DNA of 64,000 bases from Clostridiales bacterium (GTDB lineage: Bacteria > Bacillota > Clostridia > Christensenellales > Aristaeellaceae), in contig SVGQ01000001.1 in NCBI GenBank assembly GCA_015056245.1, positions 62,001-126,000 on the forward strand, read 5' to 3'. Positions 9,164-19,117 of this stretch are shown one piece after another. Both the position numbers and the translations under genes were made by a program. Position 1 is the stretch's first letter. Each line of letters begins with the position of its first letter. The notes under the pieces were generated by a model that ran no database searches, was not told the DNA's origin, and saw only the letters and a list, made by a program, of their open reading frames with translations.

Positions 9164-10234
9164 ATGGATATTTTCAACTATCTGGAAGGCATGGCGGTGC
9201 AGCTGGGCCCCAGCGGTCACGAGGGCAAGGTGTCTCAGTGGCTGGCGGACTGGTTCCGTCCCTTGGTGGACAGTGTGGAAATCGACCCGCTGTACAATGT
9301 CATCGCCGTGAAAAAAGCGACGCTGCTTACCCCGGACGGCTCTCCGGCCCCCAAGGTGCTGCTGTGCGCTCATCAGGATGAAATTGCTCTGATGGTCTCC
9401 GATATTCTGCCGGACGGTACCCTGCGCATGGGTCAGGTGGGTGGTGTGGATCCCCGCATTCTGCCCGCTGGCGTTGTGAATGTGCATGCGTCCCTCAGTG
9501 GGGAAGTACTCATCGGCGTGGTGGGCGCAGTGCCGCCGCATCTGTTGTCTGATGCGGATCGCAAGAGCAATTACAAGCGGGAAGACCTGTTTGTGGATCT
9601 GGGCCTTGCTGCTGAAACAGTGCGTGAAAAGGTAGCTATCGGCGATCTGATCACCCTGACAGGCCCGGCAACCAAGCTGCTCAACGACCGTTGTGCTGCC
9701 AAGACCATGGATGACCGCGCATGCGTGGGCGTGCTGCTGGAAGCAGCGGAGCGCCTTCAGCGGATGCAGCATATGTGCGATGTTTATTTCGTTGCCACAT
9801 CTCAGGAAGAGGTGGGCTGCAAGGGTGCTGCGGTAGCGGCTAATACCGTGGATCCCGATCTGGCGGTGGTGCTGGATGTATCCCATGCCACCATTCCCGC
9901 CAGCCGCCCGGATACCACGGTGCCGCTGGATGCTCCCGCCGCCACCTATGGCCCCTTTGTGCAGCATAAGCTGCTGGAGAAACTGAAAAAGACCGCGGGG
10001 GATCATCATATCAAGCTGAATACGGAGCACGCCACCAGCCGTACCGGTACCGATACCGATAATGTGCAGGTAGCCCGGGCTGGCATCCCCTGTGTGCTTA
10101 TCGATCTGCCGCTGAAGTACATGCATACCAGCGTTGAACTGCTGGATATGGGCGTGATTCGCGAATGCGGCAGACTGCTCAGTCATTTCCTGTGTGATAT
10201 CGACGAAAGGTGGGACGAAGACCTATGGAGCTGA
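9164..10234 (+). CDS. M42-family metallopeptidase
   Basis: LLCAHQDEIALMVSDI, KTMDDRACVGVLLEA, VATSQEEVGCKGA. Confidence 0.88.
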   Translation: MDIFNYLEGMAVQLGPSGHEGKVSQWLADWFRPLVDSVEIDPLYNVIAVKKATLLTPDGSPAPKVLLCAHQDEIALMVSDILPDGTLRMGQVGGVDPRILPAGVVNVHASLSGEVLIGVVGAVPPHLLSDADRKSNYKREDLFVDLGLAAETVREKVAIGDLITLTGPATKLLNDRCAAKTMDDRACVGVLLEAAERLQRMQHMCDVYFVATSQEEVGCKGAAVAANTVDPDLAVVLDVSHATIPASRPDTTVPLDAPAATYGPFVQHKLLEKLKKTAGDHHIKLNTEHATSRTGTDTDNVQVARAGIPCVLIDLPLKYMHTSVELLDMGVIRECGRLLSHFLCDIDERWDEDLWS

Positions 10235-11268
10235 AACAGCTTTGTGAAATGCAGGGCATCAGCGGACGGGAAGAACCCGTGCGCATGGCGATCTACCACG
10301 AATGCGTCGAAAAGCTGGGCAAGGAAAATGTGACCATCGACAAGATGGGCAATGTGATCGCCCATAAGGCGGGCAAAAAACCCGGTGCGCCCCATGTGAT
10401 GCTCACTGCCCATATGGATGAAGTGGGTTTGATGGTTATCAATGCCACGGACGATGGCCTTTTGCGGGTTCGCGCCATTGGCGGCATCGATCCCCGGGTA
10501 TTGGTTTCCAAGCGGGTTCGGGTAGGCTATGATGTGCCTGCCAAGGATGGCAAGGACGAAAAGAAGGCCATTTCTGGCGTGATTGGCGCGATGGCGATCC
10601 ATCAGCAGTCGGCGGCAGACCGGAAGAATGTGCTGCCTATCGACCAGCTGTTTGTGGATATTGGCGCCAAGGACAAGGACGAAGCCCTGCGCTATGCTCC
10701 CGCTGGCACGCCCATCACCTTTGATACGGCATTCACGCCTTTTGGCGATGGTCTTTTGCTGTGTAAGGCCGCCGATGACCGGGTGGGTTGCTACAACATG
10801 CTGCGTCTTTTGGATGCGGATGTGTCCGGCGACACGGATTTTGTTTTTACCTGTCAGGAAGAAGTGGGCTGCCGTGGCGCAACAGGCGCTGCGTTCCGTC
10901 TGATGCCCGATGTGGGCATTGCGCTGGAAGGCACCACCGCCAACGACGCGGGCGATACGCCGGAGGCCCAGAAGGTATGCAAAGTAGGTCAGGGCGTAGC
11001 GATCAGCTTTATGGACAATGCTTCCATTGCTCAGCCGGAGATGTTTGCAGAGATGCTGGCGGTTGCCAAGGAATGCGGCGCGCATCATCAGGTGAAGATG
11101 AGCGTATCCGGCGGCAACGAGGGCGGCGTGATTCAGCGCAGCGGAAGCGGCAGACGCACCTGCGTGCTCAGCGTACCCTGCCGCTATATCCACAGCCCGT
11201 CCACCGTCTGCTCGCTCAGCGATGTGGAAGCCCAGTATCAGCTGGCGAAAGCCTATCTTGAAAAGTAA
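10225..11268 (+). CDS. M42-family metallopeptidase
   Basis: LTAHMDEVGLMV, KAADDRVGCYNML, FTCQEEVGCRGATGAA; start overlaps upstream stop. Confidence 0.88.
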   Translation: MELKQLCEMQGISGREEPVRMAIYHECVEKLGKENVTIDKMGNVIAHKAGKKPGAPHVMLTAHMDEVGLMVINATDDGLLRVRAIGGIDPRVLVSKRVRVGYDVPAKDGKDEKKAISGVIGAMAIHQQSAADRKNVLPIDQLFVDIGAKDKDEALRYAPAGTPITFDTAFTPFGDGLLLCKAADDRVGCYNMLRLLDADVSGDTDFVFTCQEEVGCRGATGAAFRLMPDVGIALEGTTANDAGDTPEAQKVCKVGQGVAISFMDNASIAQPEMFAEMLAVAKECGAHHQVKMSVSGGNEGGVIQRSGSGRRTCVLSVPCRYIHSPSTVCSLSDVEAQYQLAKAYLEK

Positions 11269-11282
11269 GGGGGATGCAACCC

Positions 11283-12269
11283 ATGTATGATTTGATTGAA
11301 AAACTGGTCAATGCCTACGGCCCCACGGGTCGGGAAACCCTTGTGGCGGACACCATCGAGGAAATGGTGAAACCCTATGTGGATACCATTCGCCGGGATG
11401 CCATGGGCAATCTGATCTGCGAAAAGCAGGGCGATACGGATGGCAAGCGCATCATGCTCTCTGCCCATATGGATCACATCGGCTTTATCGTTGTGGCAGT
11501 GGAAAAGGAAGGCTTCCTGCGGGTAATGCCCGTGGGCGGCATCAGCATGAATGCCAGCCTGACCCGCCATGTGTCCTTTGGCAATGGCGTGGAGGGCATC
11601 ATCTGCCGGGAACCCGTCCGGGAGGGTGAGACCCCTGCCATGAAGCACATGTTCATCGACATCGGCGCCGAGAACGAGGCTGAAGCCCTGAGCATGGTCA
11701 ATTTGGGTGATATGGCGGTGTACAGCAACGATTGCTTCCGCCTGGGCCAGCACAAGGTGGCGGCTCCCGCAATGGATGACCGCATTGCCTGCGCGCTGCT
11801 GGTGGCGGTGCTGAAAGAGCTGCCCAAGCAGACCAAGAACACCATTATCGCTGTTTTCTCCACTCAGGAGGAAGTGGGCTGCCGCGGTGCCAAGACCGCC
11901 GCTTACGGCATTGAGCCGGATATCGGTATCGCGCTGGATGTGACCGCCAACGGTGATACCCCTGAAACCAAGCTGCCCGCTGTCAAGCTGGGCGCGGGCG
12001 CTGCCATCAAGGTGATGGATCGGGGCAGTATCTCCAACCCCGAGCTGTTTAACGATCTGATGGCTGCCGGCAAGGCTGCCGGTGTGCCCACCCAGCGGGA
12101 AGTGCTGCCTTTTGGCGGTACCGATGCCAGTGCCATCCAGCTTACCCGTGGCGGCGTGAAGGTTTGCACCGTCTCCATTCCCTGCCGTTATGTGCACAGT
12201 GCCTGCGAAGTCATTGACCTGCGGGATGTGGACGCTGCCAAGAAGCTGCTGGTAGAGTATTTGAAGTAA
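11283..12269 (+). CDS. M42-family metallopeptidase
   Basis: LSAHMDHIGFIVVAV, PAMDDRIACALLVAVL, FSTQEEVGCRGAKTAA. Confidence 0.88.
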   Translation: MYDLIEKLVNAYGPTGRETLVADTIEEMVKPYVDTIRRDAMGNLICEKQGDTDGKRIMLSAHMDHIGFIVVAVEKEGFLRVMPVGGISMNASLTRHVSFGNGVEGIICREPVREGETPAMKHMFIDIGAENEAEALSMVNLGDMAVYSNDCFRLGQHKVAAPAMDDRIACALLVAVLKELPKQTKNTIIAVFSTQEEVGCRGAKTAAYGIEPDIGIALDVTANGDTPETKLPAVKLGAGAAIKVMDRGSISNPELFNDLMAAGKAAGVPTQREVLPFGGTDASAIQLTRGGVKVCTVSIPCRYVHSACEVIDLRDVDAAKKLLVEYLK

Positions 12270-12271
12270 AT

Positions 12272-12380
12272 GCGGGGGTACGGGACGCTGTCCTGTAGCC
12301 TGCCAAAGGGCTCTGCCCTTTGGAAACCCGGCAGGAGGCATTGCCTCCTGCACCTCGGTTTTGCGCCCGCTCTGCGGACG
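12272..12380 (-). repeat. Degenerate hairpin-array repeat, related to the 163-bp element
   Basis: Reverse strand reads GAGGTGCAGGAGGC-AAT-GCCTCCTGCCGGGTTTCCAAAGGGC-AGA-GCCCTTTGGCAGG; same module order as the element at 4113. Confidence 0.65.
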
Positions 12381-12394
12381 CAAGAGGGAGGAAG

Positions 12395-12432
12395 AGCAAG
12401 CCATGGCAAGGCGTTTGCCATGGCTTGCTTTA
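12395..12432 (+). terminator. Intrinsic terminator
   Basis: AGCAAGCCATGGCAA / TTTGCCATGGCTTGCT hairpin followed by TT. Confidence 0.7.
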
Positions 12433-12456
12433 AAAATATGATTGGAGCATACCACC

Positions 12457-13110
12457 ATGCAGATCAAACTGGCTATTTTTGATTTTGACGGCACCATTGC
12501 CGATACCCGGGAAGCCATCATCGTAGCCAAGCAGGAGACCATGCGCATATACGGCCTGCCTGTTGCGGATGAAGCCGCCTGCGCTTCCACCATTGGCTAT
12601 ACGGCAAAGGCGGGCTTTCAGCGGCTGTATCCCGATCTGGAGGGAGAAAAGCTGGAGCAATGCGTGGCGACCTACCGCCAGCTGTTTGAAGAGAAGAAAA
12701 AGACCATCCCGCCCAAGTTGTTCCCCGGCATGATCGAAACGCTGGAAGCGCTGGTGGAAAAAGGCATCACCTGTACCATTGCCACAGCCCGCAATCAGGT
12801 ATCCTGTCATGAAATGCTGGAGCAATTGGGCGTGAAGAAGTACTTTGGCTATATTCTTTGCGGCGAAAGCACCCAGAACCTGAAACCCCATCCCGAGGCA
12901 GTGTTGAAAACCTTGAGTGATCTGGACTGCAGGCCGGAGGAAGCCATCGTTGTCGGCGATATGCCCATGGATATCGGCATGGGCAAGGGCGCAGGGGTCA
13001 CTACCTGCGGTGTCACCTATGGCAATGCCAGTCGGGAAACCCTGCTGGAGGCTGGCGCAGATTTTGTGTTTGATGAGATCGGGGAATTGCTGGGGATTCT
13101 GGGAAATTGA
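12457..13110 (+). CDS. HAD-family hydrolase (phosphoglycolate phosphatase-like)
   Basis: MQIKLAIFDFDGTIADTREA; VVGDMPMDIGMGKGAG. Confidence 0.85.
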   Translation: MQIKLAIFDFDGTIADTREAIIVAKQETMRIYGLPVADEAACASTIGYTAKAGFQRLYPDLEGEKLEQCVATYRQLFEEKKKTIPPKLFPGMIETLEALVEKGITCTIATARNQVSCHEMLEQLGVKKYFGYILCGESTQNLKPHPEAVLKTLSDLDCRPEEAIVVGDMPMDIGMGKGAGVTTCGVTYGNASRETLLEAGADFVFDEIGELLGILGN

Positions 13111-13120
13111 AGACAATTGG

Positions 13121-13158
13121 AAAGCTCTCTGCATGGAATTCTATGCAGAGAGCTTTTT
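13121..13158 (+). terminator. Intrinsic terminator
   Basis: AAAGCTCTCTGCAT...ATGCAGAGAGCTTTTT. Confidence 0.75.
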
Positions 13159-13181
13159 GCTGCATTGGGCAAGGTGGTCGT

Positions 13182-13643
13182 TTATTCGTAAGTCACTATA
13201 TGCGCAATGGTTTGGGGCAGCTTAGCAAGTGCCTCCTTCAAAAAGGAGGGCACCAATGGTGCTGTTTTCAATTGGTCAAGAGGCAACCAACACAACATTT
13301 CATTCGCTTGATCGGTGGGCTGATCATGAACAATGGAAACGGCGCAAGGTTTCATCAGGTAGAAGAAAACCACCTCGTGATGCTGCTTGCCGCCAGCGGT
13401 GAAGAAGCGTTCCTGCACAAAAACCAGACGGTCGATCACGAAGGATGCTCCAATTTCTTCATAGCACTCGCGAAGCACGGCTTCCTCTGTGGTTTCACCA
13501 ATCCGAACCCCTCCGCCGATGGTGTAGCAGCAGTTGGCGGCGGAGTTCTTCACCACCAGCAGTTGTTGGTTGTGGATGATCAAAGCAGCTGCTCGAAGGG
13601 TGAAGCGGTTGTCTGTGTCATCAAAACGGATTTCCATGGGCAA
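13182..13643 (-). CDS. NUDIX hydrolase
   Basis: CYTIGGGVRIGETTEEAVLRECYEEIG NUDIX box. Confidence 0.88.
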   Translation of the reverse strand: MPMEIRFDDTDNRFTLRAAALIIHNQQLLVVKNSAANCCYTIGGGVRIGETTEEAVLRECYEEIGASFVIDRLVFVQERFFTAGGKQHHEVVFFYLMKPCAVSIVHDQPTDQANEMLCWLPLDQLKTAPLVPSFLKEALAKLPQTIAHIVTYE

Positions 13644-13716
13644 TCACTCCTATACAAACCGATCAAAAACAACAAGTGGCTGCTGCAAATTTCGCAACAA
13701 CCACTTGAATGGATGG

Positions 13717-15051
13717 TCAATTCTCCTTCTGCTTTTCACGCAGAATAAACCGGATGGGCGTACCCGCGAAACCAAAGCTCTTGCGGAACTGGTTTTCCAG
13801 ATAACGCTCATAGGCGAAGTGCATCAGTTCTTCATCGTTGATAAAGAACACGAAGGTGGGCGGGCACACGCTCTGCTGGGTGGCGTAGTAGATCTTCAGG
13901 CGGCGACCGCCGGACATGGGCGGCTGCAGGCTGGCCTGTGCATCTGCCAGCGCCTCGTTGAGCACGCCGGTGGGGATGCGTTTGCGGTACTGCTCAAAAG
14001 CGGCTTTGACCGCACCCAGCACGTTGTTCACGCGCTGACCGGTGAGGGCAGAGAGAAACAGCACAGGAGCGTAGCTCATGAACTTCAGATCGCCAAGGAT
14101 CTTCTTGCGCATCTGTTCCATGGTGTTGGTGTCCTTCTCGATGGCGTCCCACTTATTGACCACAACGATAACGGCCTTGCCAGCGTTCAGAATGAGACCG
14201 GCGATTTTGGTATCCTGTTCGGTCACGCCGGTCTGGGCATCGATCAGCAGCAGCGCCACATCGCAGCGGTCAATGGCGGCGATGGAGCGCAATACGCTGT
14301 AACGTTCCAGACTTTCGTCTTCAACGGCCTTTTTCTTGCGCATACCAGCGGTATCAATGATGTTGAAACGGGTACCGTCGGTATCAGTAAACAGGGTATC
14401 GATGGCGTCGCGGGTGGTGCCGGGAATATCGCTGACCATGGTGCGCTCCTGACCCAGCAGCTTGTTGGTCAGGCTGCTCTTGCCTACGTTGGGACGGCCT
14501 ACCAGCGCCAGCTGGATCACATGTTCCTCGTCTTCCATCTCGTCCTCCTCTGCCGGGGGCAGTTCCTTGACGATGGCTTCCAGCAGGTCGCCCAGTCCCA
14601 GCATGTTGGTGGCGCTGATGGCGATGGGATCACCCAAACCCAGATTGTAGTATTCGTAAAGCTGGTCGTTGAGGCCCATGTGGTCCATCTTGTTGACCAC
14701 CAGCAGCAAAGGCTTGTGGGTCTTGCGCAGATAGTTGGCAATGTCCTCATCATCGGGGGTCATGCCGGTGCGCCCGTCGCAGAAGAAGCAGATCACATCG
14801 GCGGTATCCATGGCGATTTCCGCCTGACGGCGCATCTGGCTCAGCAGCACATCCTCGGAGCGCATGTCCAGACCGCCGGTATCCACCATGCTGAAACGGC
14901 GGCCCATCCATTCAACGTCAGCGTAGACGCGGTCACGGGTCACACCGGGGATGTCCTCCACGATGGAGATACGCCGACCGGCAATTTTGTTGAAGAAAGT
15001 GGATTTGCCCACGTTGGGGCGGCCTACGATAGCCACAAGCGGTTTTGCCAT
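13717..15051 (-). CDS. der: Ribosome biogenesis GTPase Der (EngA)
   Basis: Two tandem GTPase domains: AIVGRPNVGKSTFFNK and ALVGRPNVGKSSLTNK; VVNKMDH, VVNKWDA. Confidence 0.97.
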   Translation of the reverse strand: MAKPLVAIVGRPNVGKSTFFNKIAGRRISIVEDIPGVTRDRVYADVEWMGRRFSMVDTGGLDMRSEDVLLSQMRRQAEIAMDTADVICFFCDGRTGMTPDDEDIANYLRKTHKPLLLVVNKMDHMGLNDQLYEYYNLGLGDPIAISATNMLGLGDLLEAIVKELPPAEEDEMEDEEHVIQLALVGRPNVGKSSLTNKLLGQERTMVSDIPGTTRDAIDTLFTDTDGTRFNIIDTAGMRKKKAVEDESLERYSVLRSIAAIDRCDVALLLIDAQTGVTEQDTKIAGLILNAGKAVIVVVNKWDAIEKDTNTMEQMRKKILGDLKFMSYAPVLFLSALTGQRVNNVLGAVKAAFEQYRKRIPTGVLNEALADAQASLQPPMSGGRRLKIYYATQQSVCPPTFVFFINDEELMHFAYERYLENQFRKSFGFAGTPIRFILREKQKEN

Positions 15052-16367
15052 TATTCTCTACCTCTCAATGCGTCATACAATGCCTGCCCGTCGTTTTCCA
15101 CCAGCTGCACGGGAAGCGGCGAGCGTTTGCAGAATTCATCAATACTCATGTCATCCAGGAACAGATCCCGCTCATGGCGCAGCATTACAGCGCACAGGAG
15201 CAAAGCATCACAATTCTGGATGTTTTCCGGGGTCAGTGCCTCCAGCACATCCCCGCCGGTCAACAGGCCCGTTACCGTAACCGTCTCCCCAAAGAAGCGG
15301 TTACGCACCGGCAGCACACGAACGGACACACCTTCCGGGGCAAAGCGCTTGCACAATCGTTTGATGTGGGGTGCCGCGCTGACACCGGTGGCGATCAGAT
15401 AGTTGCGGTGGGGAACGGGGGAGGTGGGATCGTCATCAAAGAAGCGGGCGTCTTCCATTTCCATCTCAAGGCGCCGCAGCAGGCCCACGCCATTTTCGAT
15501 CTGAGGAAAGCCTTCATACCAGTCCTCATCGGGTATGGTGCGCCCGCACAGGCAATAGAACTCATCGCTGGGAAAGGCGAAGGTGGTGCCAAGGGCCTTG
15601 CGGCATTCTTCCTGGAAGGGAGCGATGCTGTCCAGCAATTCAGCCGCACCTTCGGCAGTAAAGGGAGTCAGGGGCGCGAGATCTTCACGGCACTTGGTCA
15701 GCCCCACTGGAACCATGGCAACGGTCATGGCGGCAGGAGCCAGCGAGCGCAGATCCTGCAAAGTGTTCAGCAGCACCTGCCCATCGTTGTAGCCGGGACA
15801 GACCACGATCTGGCAATGGAAGCGGATGCCCGCGTCCTTCAGGCGGCGCAGCTTGTCCATCAGGCTGCCCGCAAAGCGATTGTTCATCATCCGGCAGCGA
15901 AGAGCAGGATCGGTGGCGTGGACGCTGATGTACAGCGGCGAGGCTTTCCGCTTGATGATGCGGTCCATTTCCTCATCGGAGACATTGGTCAGCGTGACGA
16001 AGTTGCCCATCATCAGGGAATAGCGCCAGTCGTCGTCCTTCACGTACAGGGTGTCCCGCAGACCTTTTGGCATCTGGTCGATAAAGCAGAACACGCATTT
16101 GTTGTGACAGGTGCGGGGGGAAAGGGTCATGCTCTGCCCGAAATGCAGGCCCAAGGGTTCCCAGTCCTGCTTGCGGATGAGCAGTTCCTCCTGTTTGCCG
16201 CTTTTGCGGATCAGCTGCAGGGTGAGCCGGGAGGAGGCGATCAGTGCCTGATAGTCGATTTCATCAACGATGGTTTCCCCGTTGATGGCGCAGAGGGTAT
16301 CTCCTGCCTCCAGTCCATTTCGGGCGGCAGGGCTGCCGGGTTCAACGGCGGTAATCAGATGCTCCAT
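15051..16367 (-). CDS. DUF512 family protein (PDZ-like plus radical SAM-like)
   Basis: PGSPAARNGLEAGDTLCAINGE; CHNKCVFCFIDQMPKGLRDTLYVKDDDWRYSLMMGNFVTLTN. Confidence 0.9.
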   Translation of the reverse strand: MEHLITAVEPGSPAARNGLEAGDTLCAINGETIVDEIDYQALIASSRLTLQLIRKSGKQEELLIRKQDWEPLGLHFGQSMTLSPRTCHNKCVFCFIDQMPKGLRDTLYVKDDDWRYSLMMGNFVTLTNVSDEEMDRIIKRKASPLYISVHATDPALRCRMMNNRFAGSLMDKLRRLKDAGIRFHCQIVVCPGYNDGQVLLNTLQDLRSLAPAAMTVAMVPVGLTKCREDLAPLTPFTAEGAAELLDSIAPFQEECRKALGTTFAFPSDEFYCLCGRTIPDEDWYEGFPQIENGVGLLRRLEMEMEDARFFDDDPTSPVPHRNYLIATGVSAAPHIKRLCKRFAPEGVSVRVLPVRNRFFGETVTVTGLLTGGDVLEALTPENIQNCDALLLCAVMLRHERDLFLDDMSIDEFCKRSPLPVQLVENDGQALYDALRGRE

Positions 16368-16620
16368 AGCCTCACTCCTTCCGTGCAGTTTATAAGACTG
16401 ATCATCCATGCACAACTTATTAATGATACCTTATGATTGATTGAAAAGTCAAGATTTACCCGTGATTGACATCTGGGATGGATGAGCGTTTATACAAATG
16501 TTACGTTTATATTACATTGACATTCATAAAATTGTAGGATATAATAGGGAACGTATCCGCGATTCGATCCGTCTAATAGGGTGGATCCCAATGTTTGCTA
16601 AGTATTAAGGAGGCAAAATC

Positions 16621-17817
16621 GTGAAGAAACTGATTTCTGTTCTTTTGGTTCTGGCCCTGTTGCTGACCAGCGCAATGGCATTGGCAGAGTCCGATGCTGA
16701 CAAGGGTGCCAAGTATACCATGAGCACCAAAAATTCCGTCGTTCTGCAGAACACAGAAGACCGTAAGATCGCCTATGACAAGAGCCAGCTGAGCGATAAC
16801 CCTGTTATCGAAGGCGAAAGCCCCACCACCGGTCTGCCTCTGGGCGAGGGCTGGTACTATCCCGTGCTGGTTCAGATTTCGAACCCTGAAGATACCGTGA
16901 AGGTGGATGGTAAGAAGGTTACCACCGCTGGCGTCGGCACCCGCGCTCCCTGGAGCGGTCAGTATGCCGATATCGTGTATGAAGGCATCCTCTACCGTGA
17001 AGGCCAGACCCGTATTACCTTCATGTTCAGCGACAGCCTGTACGATGGCATGCCCACCAGCGCCGGCCCCGTGCGTTCTGCCCGTATTGGTCACGCACTG
17101 CTGCGCGAAGAGTGGCAGGGCGGCATCGTGTTCATGGGCGGCCCCCGTGTTGATGGCAATGATATCGTTGAAACCTTCCGTTCTTTGGGCGCTATCGAAA
17201 AGGGCGGCGTGTTCAATTTGGATTCCAACGATTACAACGACTACTGGTATCGTGTGGAAGGCCTGAAGAATCCCGAGAACGTGACTGTCAACCCCGTTGG
17301 CATCCGTGAAACCGTTCCTCAGGAATGGCGCAATGCCACTCCCCATCCCTTCCTGTTTGTGGATTTCAGCCCCTATACCGAAGGCTACGAGCAGGCTTAC
17401 TCCATCAATCTGGACTGGGGCCACAAGCGTTACATCTCTCATTTCTATTACGATGAGACCAACAACCTGTACCTGCGCTACAGCGCCAACGTGCCCTATA
17501 TGTCTTCTGAATCTGCCGAGAACCGCGATGAAGAGTACGCTGAGCAGCTCAGCTTCTCCAACGTGATCATCCAGCGCGTACCCTACGAGTACGTCAATGG
17601 CAACAAGACCATGCCCAAGATGCTGTCTGTTGGTCAGGGCAATGCTGATATTTTCATCGGCGGCCGTTACATCCCCGGCTACTGGGTACGCGAGAGCGAA
17701 AGCAGCCCCACCGTTTTCTTTGACGATCAGGGCAACGAGATCCAGCTCACCCGCGGCAAGACCTTTATCGCCCACTTCCCGCCGGAGCGTCTGCTCACCT
17801 ACGGCGGCGCCAACTAA
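16621..17817 (+). CDS. DUF3048 (YerB-like) exported protein
   Basis: Signal peptide plus TGLPLGEGWYYPVLVQISNPEDTV.. and DGMPTSAGPVRSARIGH motifs; GTG start. Confidence 0.85.
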   Translation: MKKLISVLLVLALLLTSAMALAESDADKGAKYTMSTKNSVVLQNTEDRKIAYDKSQLSDNPVIEGESPTTGLPLGEGWYYPVLVQISNPEDTVKVDGKKVTTAGVGTRAPWSGQYADIVYEGILYREGQTRITFMFSDSLYDGMPTSAGPVRSARIGHALLREEWQGGIVFMGGPRVDGNDIVETFRSLGAIEKGGVFNLDSNDYNDYWYRVEGLKNPENVTVNPVGIRETVPQEWRNATPHPFLFVDFSPYTEGYEQAYSINLDWGHKRYISHFYYDETNNLYLRYSANVPYMSSESAENRDEEYAEQLSFSNVIIQRVPYEYVNGNKTMPKMLSVGQGNADIFIGGRYIPGYWVRESESSPTVFFDDQGNEIQLTRGKTFIAHFPPERLLTYGGAN

Positions 17818-17834
17818 GCGATGCCATGATTTAC

Positions 17835-17873
17835 GAACCGCAGTTTCTGCCAAGGAACTGCGGTTCCTTTTTG
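17835..17873 (+). terminator. Intrinsic terminator
   Basis: GAACCGCAGTT...AACTGCGGTTCCTTTTT. Confidence 0.8.
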
Positions 17874-17999
17874 TCTGTCAACGGCTGGCTGGTCACGAAA
17901 CCATGCGGGATTTGGCGGTTGCAACCGCATCCGTTATGCACTATAATAGAGATATCATTCCCGCTGGTTTTTCGGCGGAGGGAAGGATGGCAACTGATC

Positions 18000-19115
18000 A
18001 TGAATATGTACCGTCAAAACCCTGTGGCATTTTATCTGCGTGCGCTTACTTACACGCTGTTTGCCCTGCTGCTTCGGCTGCTGATGCTTGCGCCGCTGCT
18101 GTTTTTGCTTTTGCCTCAGGGTTCCCCCTGGCGCTGGGGTGCGCTTCTCTGTCCTGTTATGCTGGTTTTTGTAGTGCTGCCCATGCGCTATTCCTTTGCA
18201 GACGCTTTGGTGCAGAAACCCCGCCAGCGTTTCTTCTCCTTTGATACAGCGTTGAGCACGGAGCATTATGGTGAAAAATTGGGCGAAAGCCTGCTGCATG
18301 TGCTCAGCGTTGCCAAGTGGGCGCTGCCATTGGTGGTGCTGGTGGCTTTTGCTGGCTGGTACTATCTTTATCCGCTGGAGGAGAGCCCGGCAGAATTGTT
18401 GGAAACCCTGAAGGCTATGGGTCAGTGGGGCGCGTCTGTCTGGTATGGCATTTCTGATTTCTTTGTGCGTCTTTTCGGCCAGACTCCGGCTGCCCATCTG
18501 GAGGGTTCGCTGGTGGAAGGCCTGTATGTAATACTGATCGTTCTGGGCATCGGCCTGTTGGTTTTCTTCTATGGAATCATGCGCAACAGCTGTAACCGTT
18601 ACATCTGGGTGGCTGCCACCCGGGAGGAGCGCAATCCCCGTACTGAGATCCGCCGTCGGATGCGGGGTCGCCGCCTGCGTCAGCTGCTGGTAGGCCTTCT
18701 CAATTTGGTGCTTCTGTTGCCCTTCCTGGTGGTGACTTGGCTGTACCTGAAAGACGTGTTTGCCCCCACGATCGATCTGATCAGCACCAATATGGTCACC
18801 AAGTTCCTGAAGGTGCATGAACTCAACGAGCTGGTGCTTCCGCTGGTACTGGCGGTTCTGTTGCTTTATCTGCCGCTTCTGCCTGTGCGGCGCATTCTGA
18901 CCGCTACCTTCTCCACTGCCCGCAAGCGTCATGCGGTAGCGGAGAACATGGTGGATACCAGCGCTGCAGCCAAGAGCATTCAGGCTTCTCAGATGGTATC
19001 CGATGTACCCATGCCTGAAATGCCTGTGGTGCCCCAGTGGGTGCAGCAGGAAAGCGTGACGTATTTTCCCCAGAATGCTCAGAGTGTCCAGAACAATCAG
19101 AACGTAGAAGGCTGA
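18000..19115 (+). CDS. Multi-pass membrane protein, function unknown
   Basis: Several hydrophobic segments (ALTYTLFALLLRLLMLAPLLFLLL..). Confidence 0.7.
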   Translation: MNMYRQNPVAFYLRALTYTLFALLLRLLMLAPLLFLLLPQGSPWRWGALLCPVMLVFVVLPMRYSFADALVQKPRQRFFSFDTALSTEHYGEKLGESLLHVLSVAKWALPLVVLVAFAGWYYLYPLEESPAELLETLKAMGQWGASVWYGISDFFVRLFGQTPAAHLEGSLVEGLYVILIVLGIGLLVFFYGIMRNSCNRYIWVAATREERNPRTEIRRRMRGRRLRQLLVGLLNLVLLLPFLVVTWLYLKDVFAPTIDLISTNMVTKFLKVHELNELVLPLVLAVLLLYLPLLPVRRILTATFSTARKRHAVAENMVDTSAAAKSIQASQMVSDVPMPEMPVVPQWVQQESVTYFPQNAQSVQNNQNVEG

Positions 19116-19117
19116 GT

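Noticed and set aside
12395-12432. Hairpin after the 12.3-kb array as a second hairpin-containing target duplication
   Set aside because: No matching copy of AGCAAGCCATGGCAA exists on the other side of the array.
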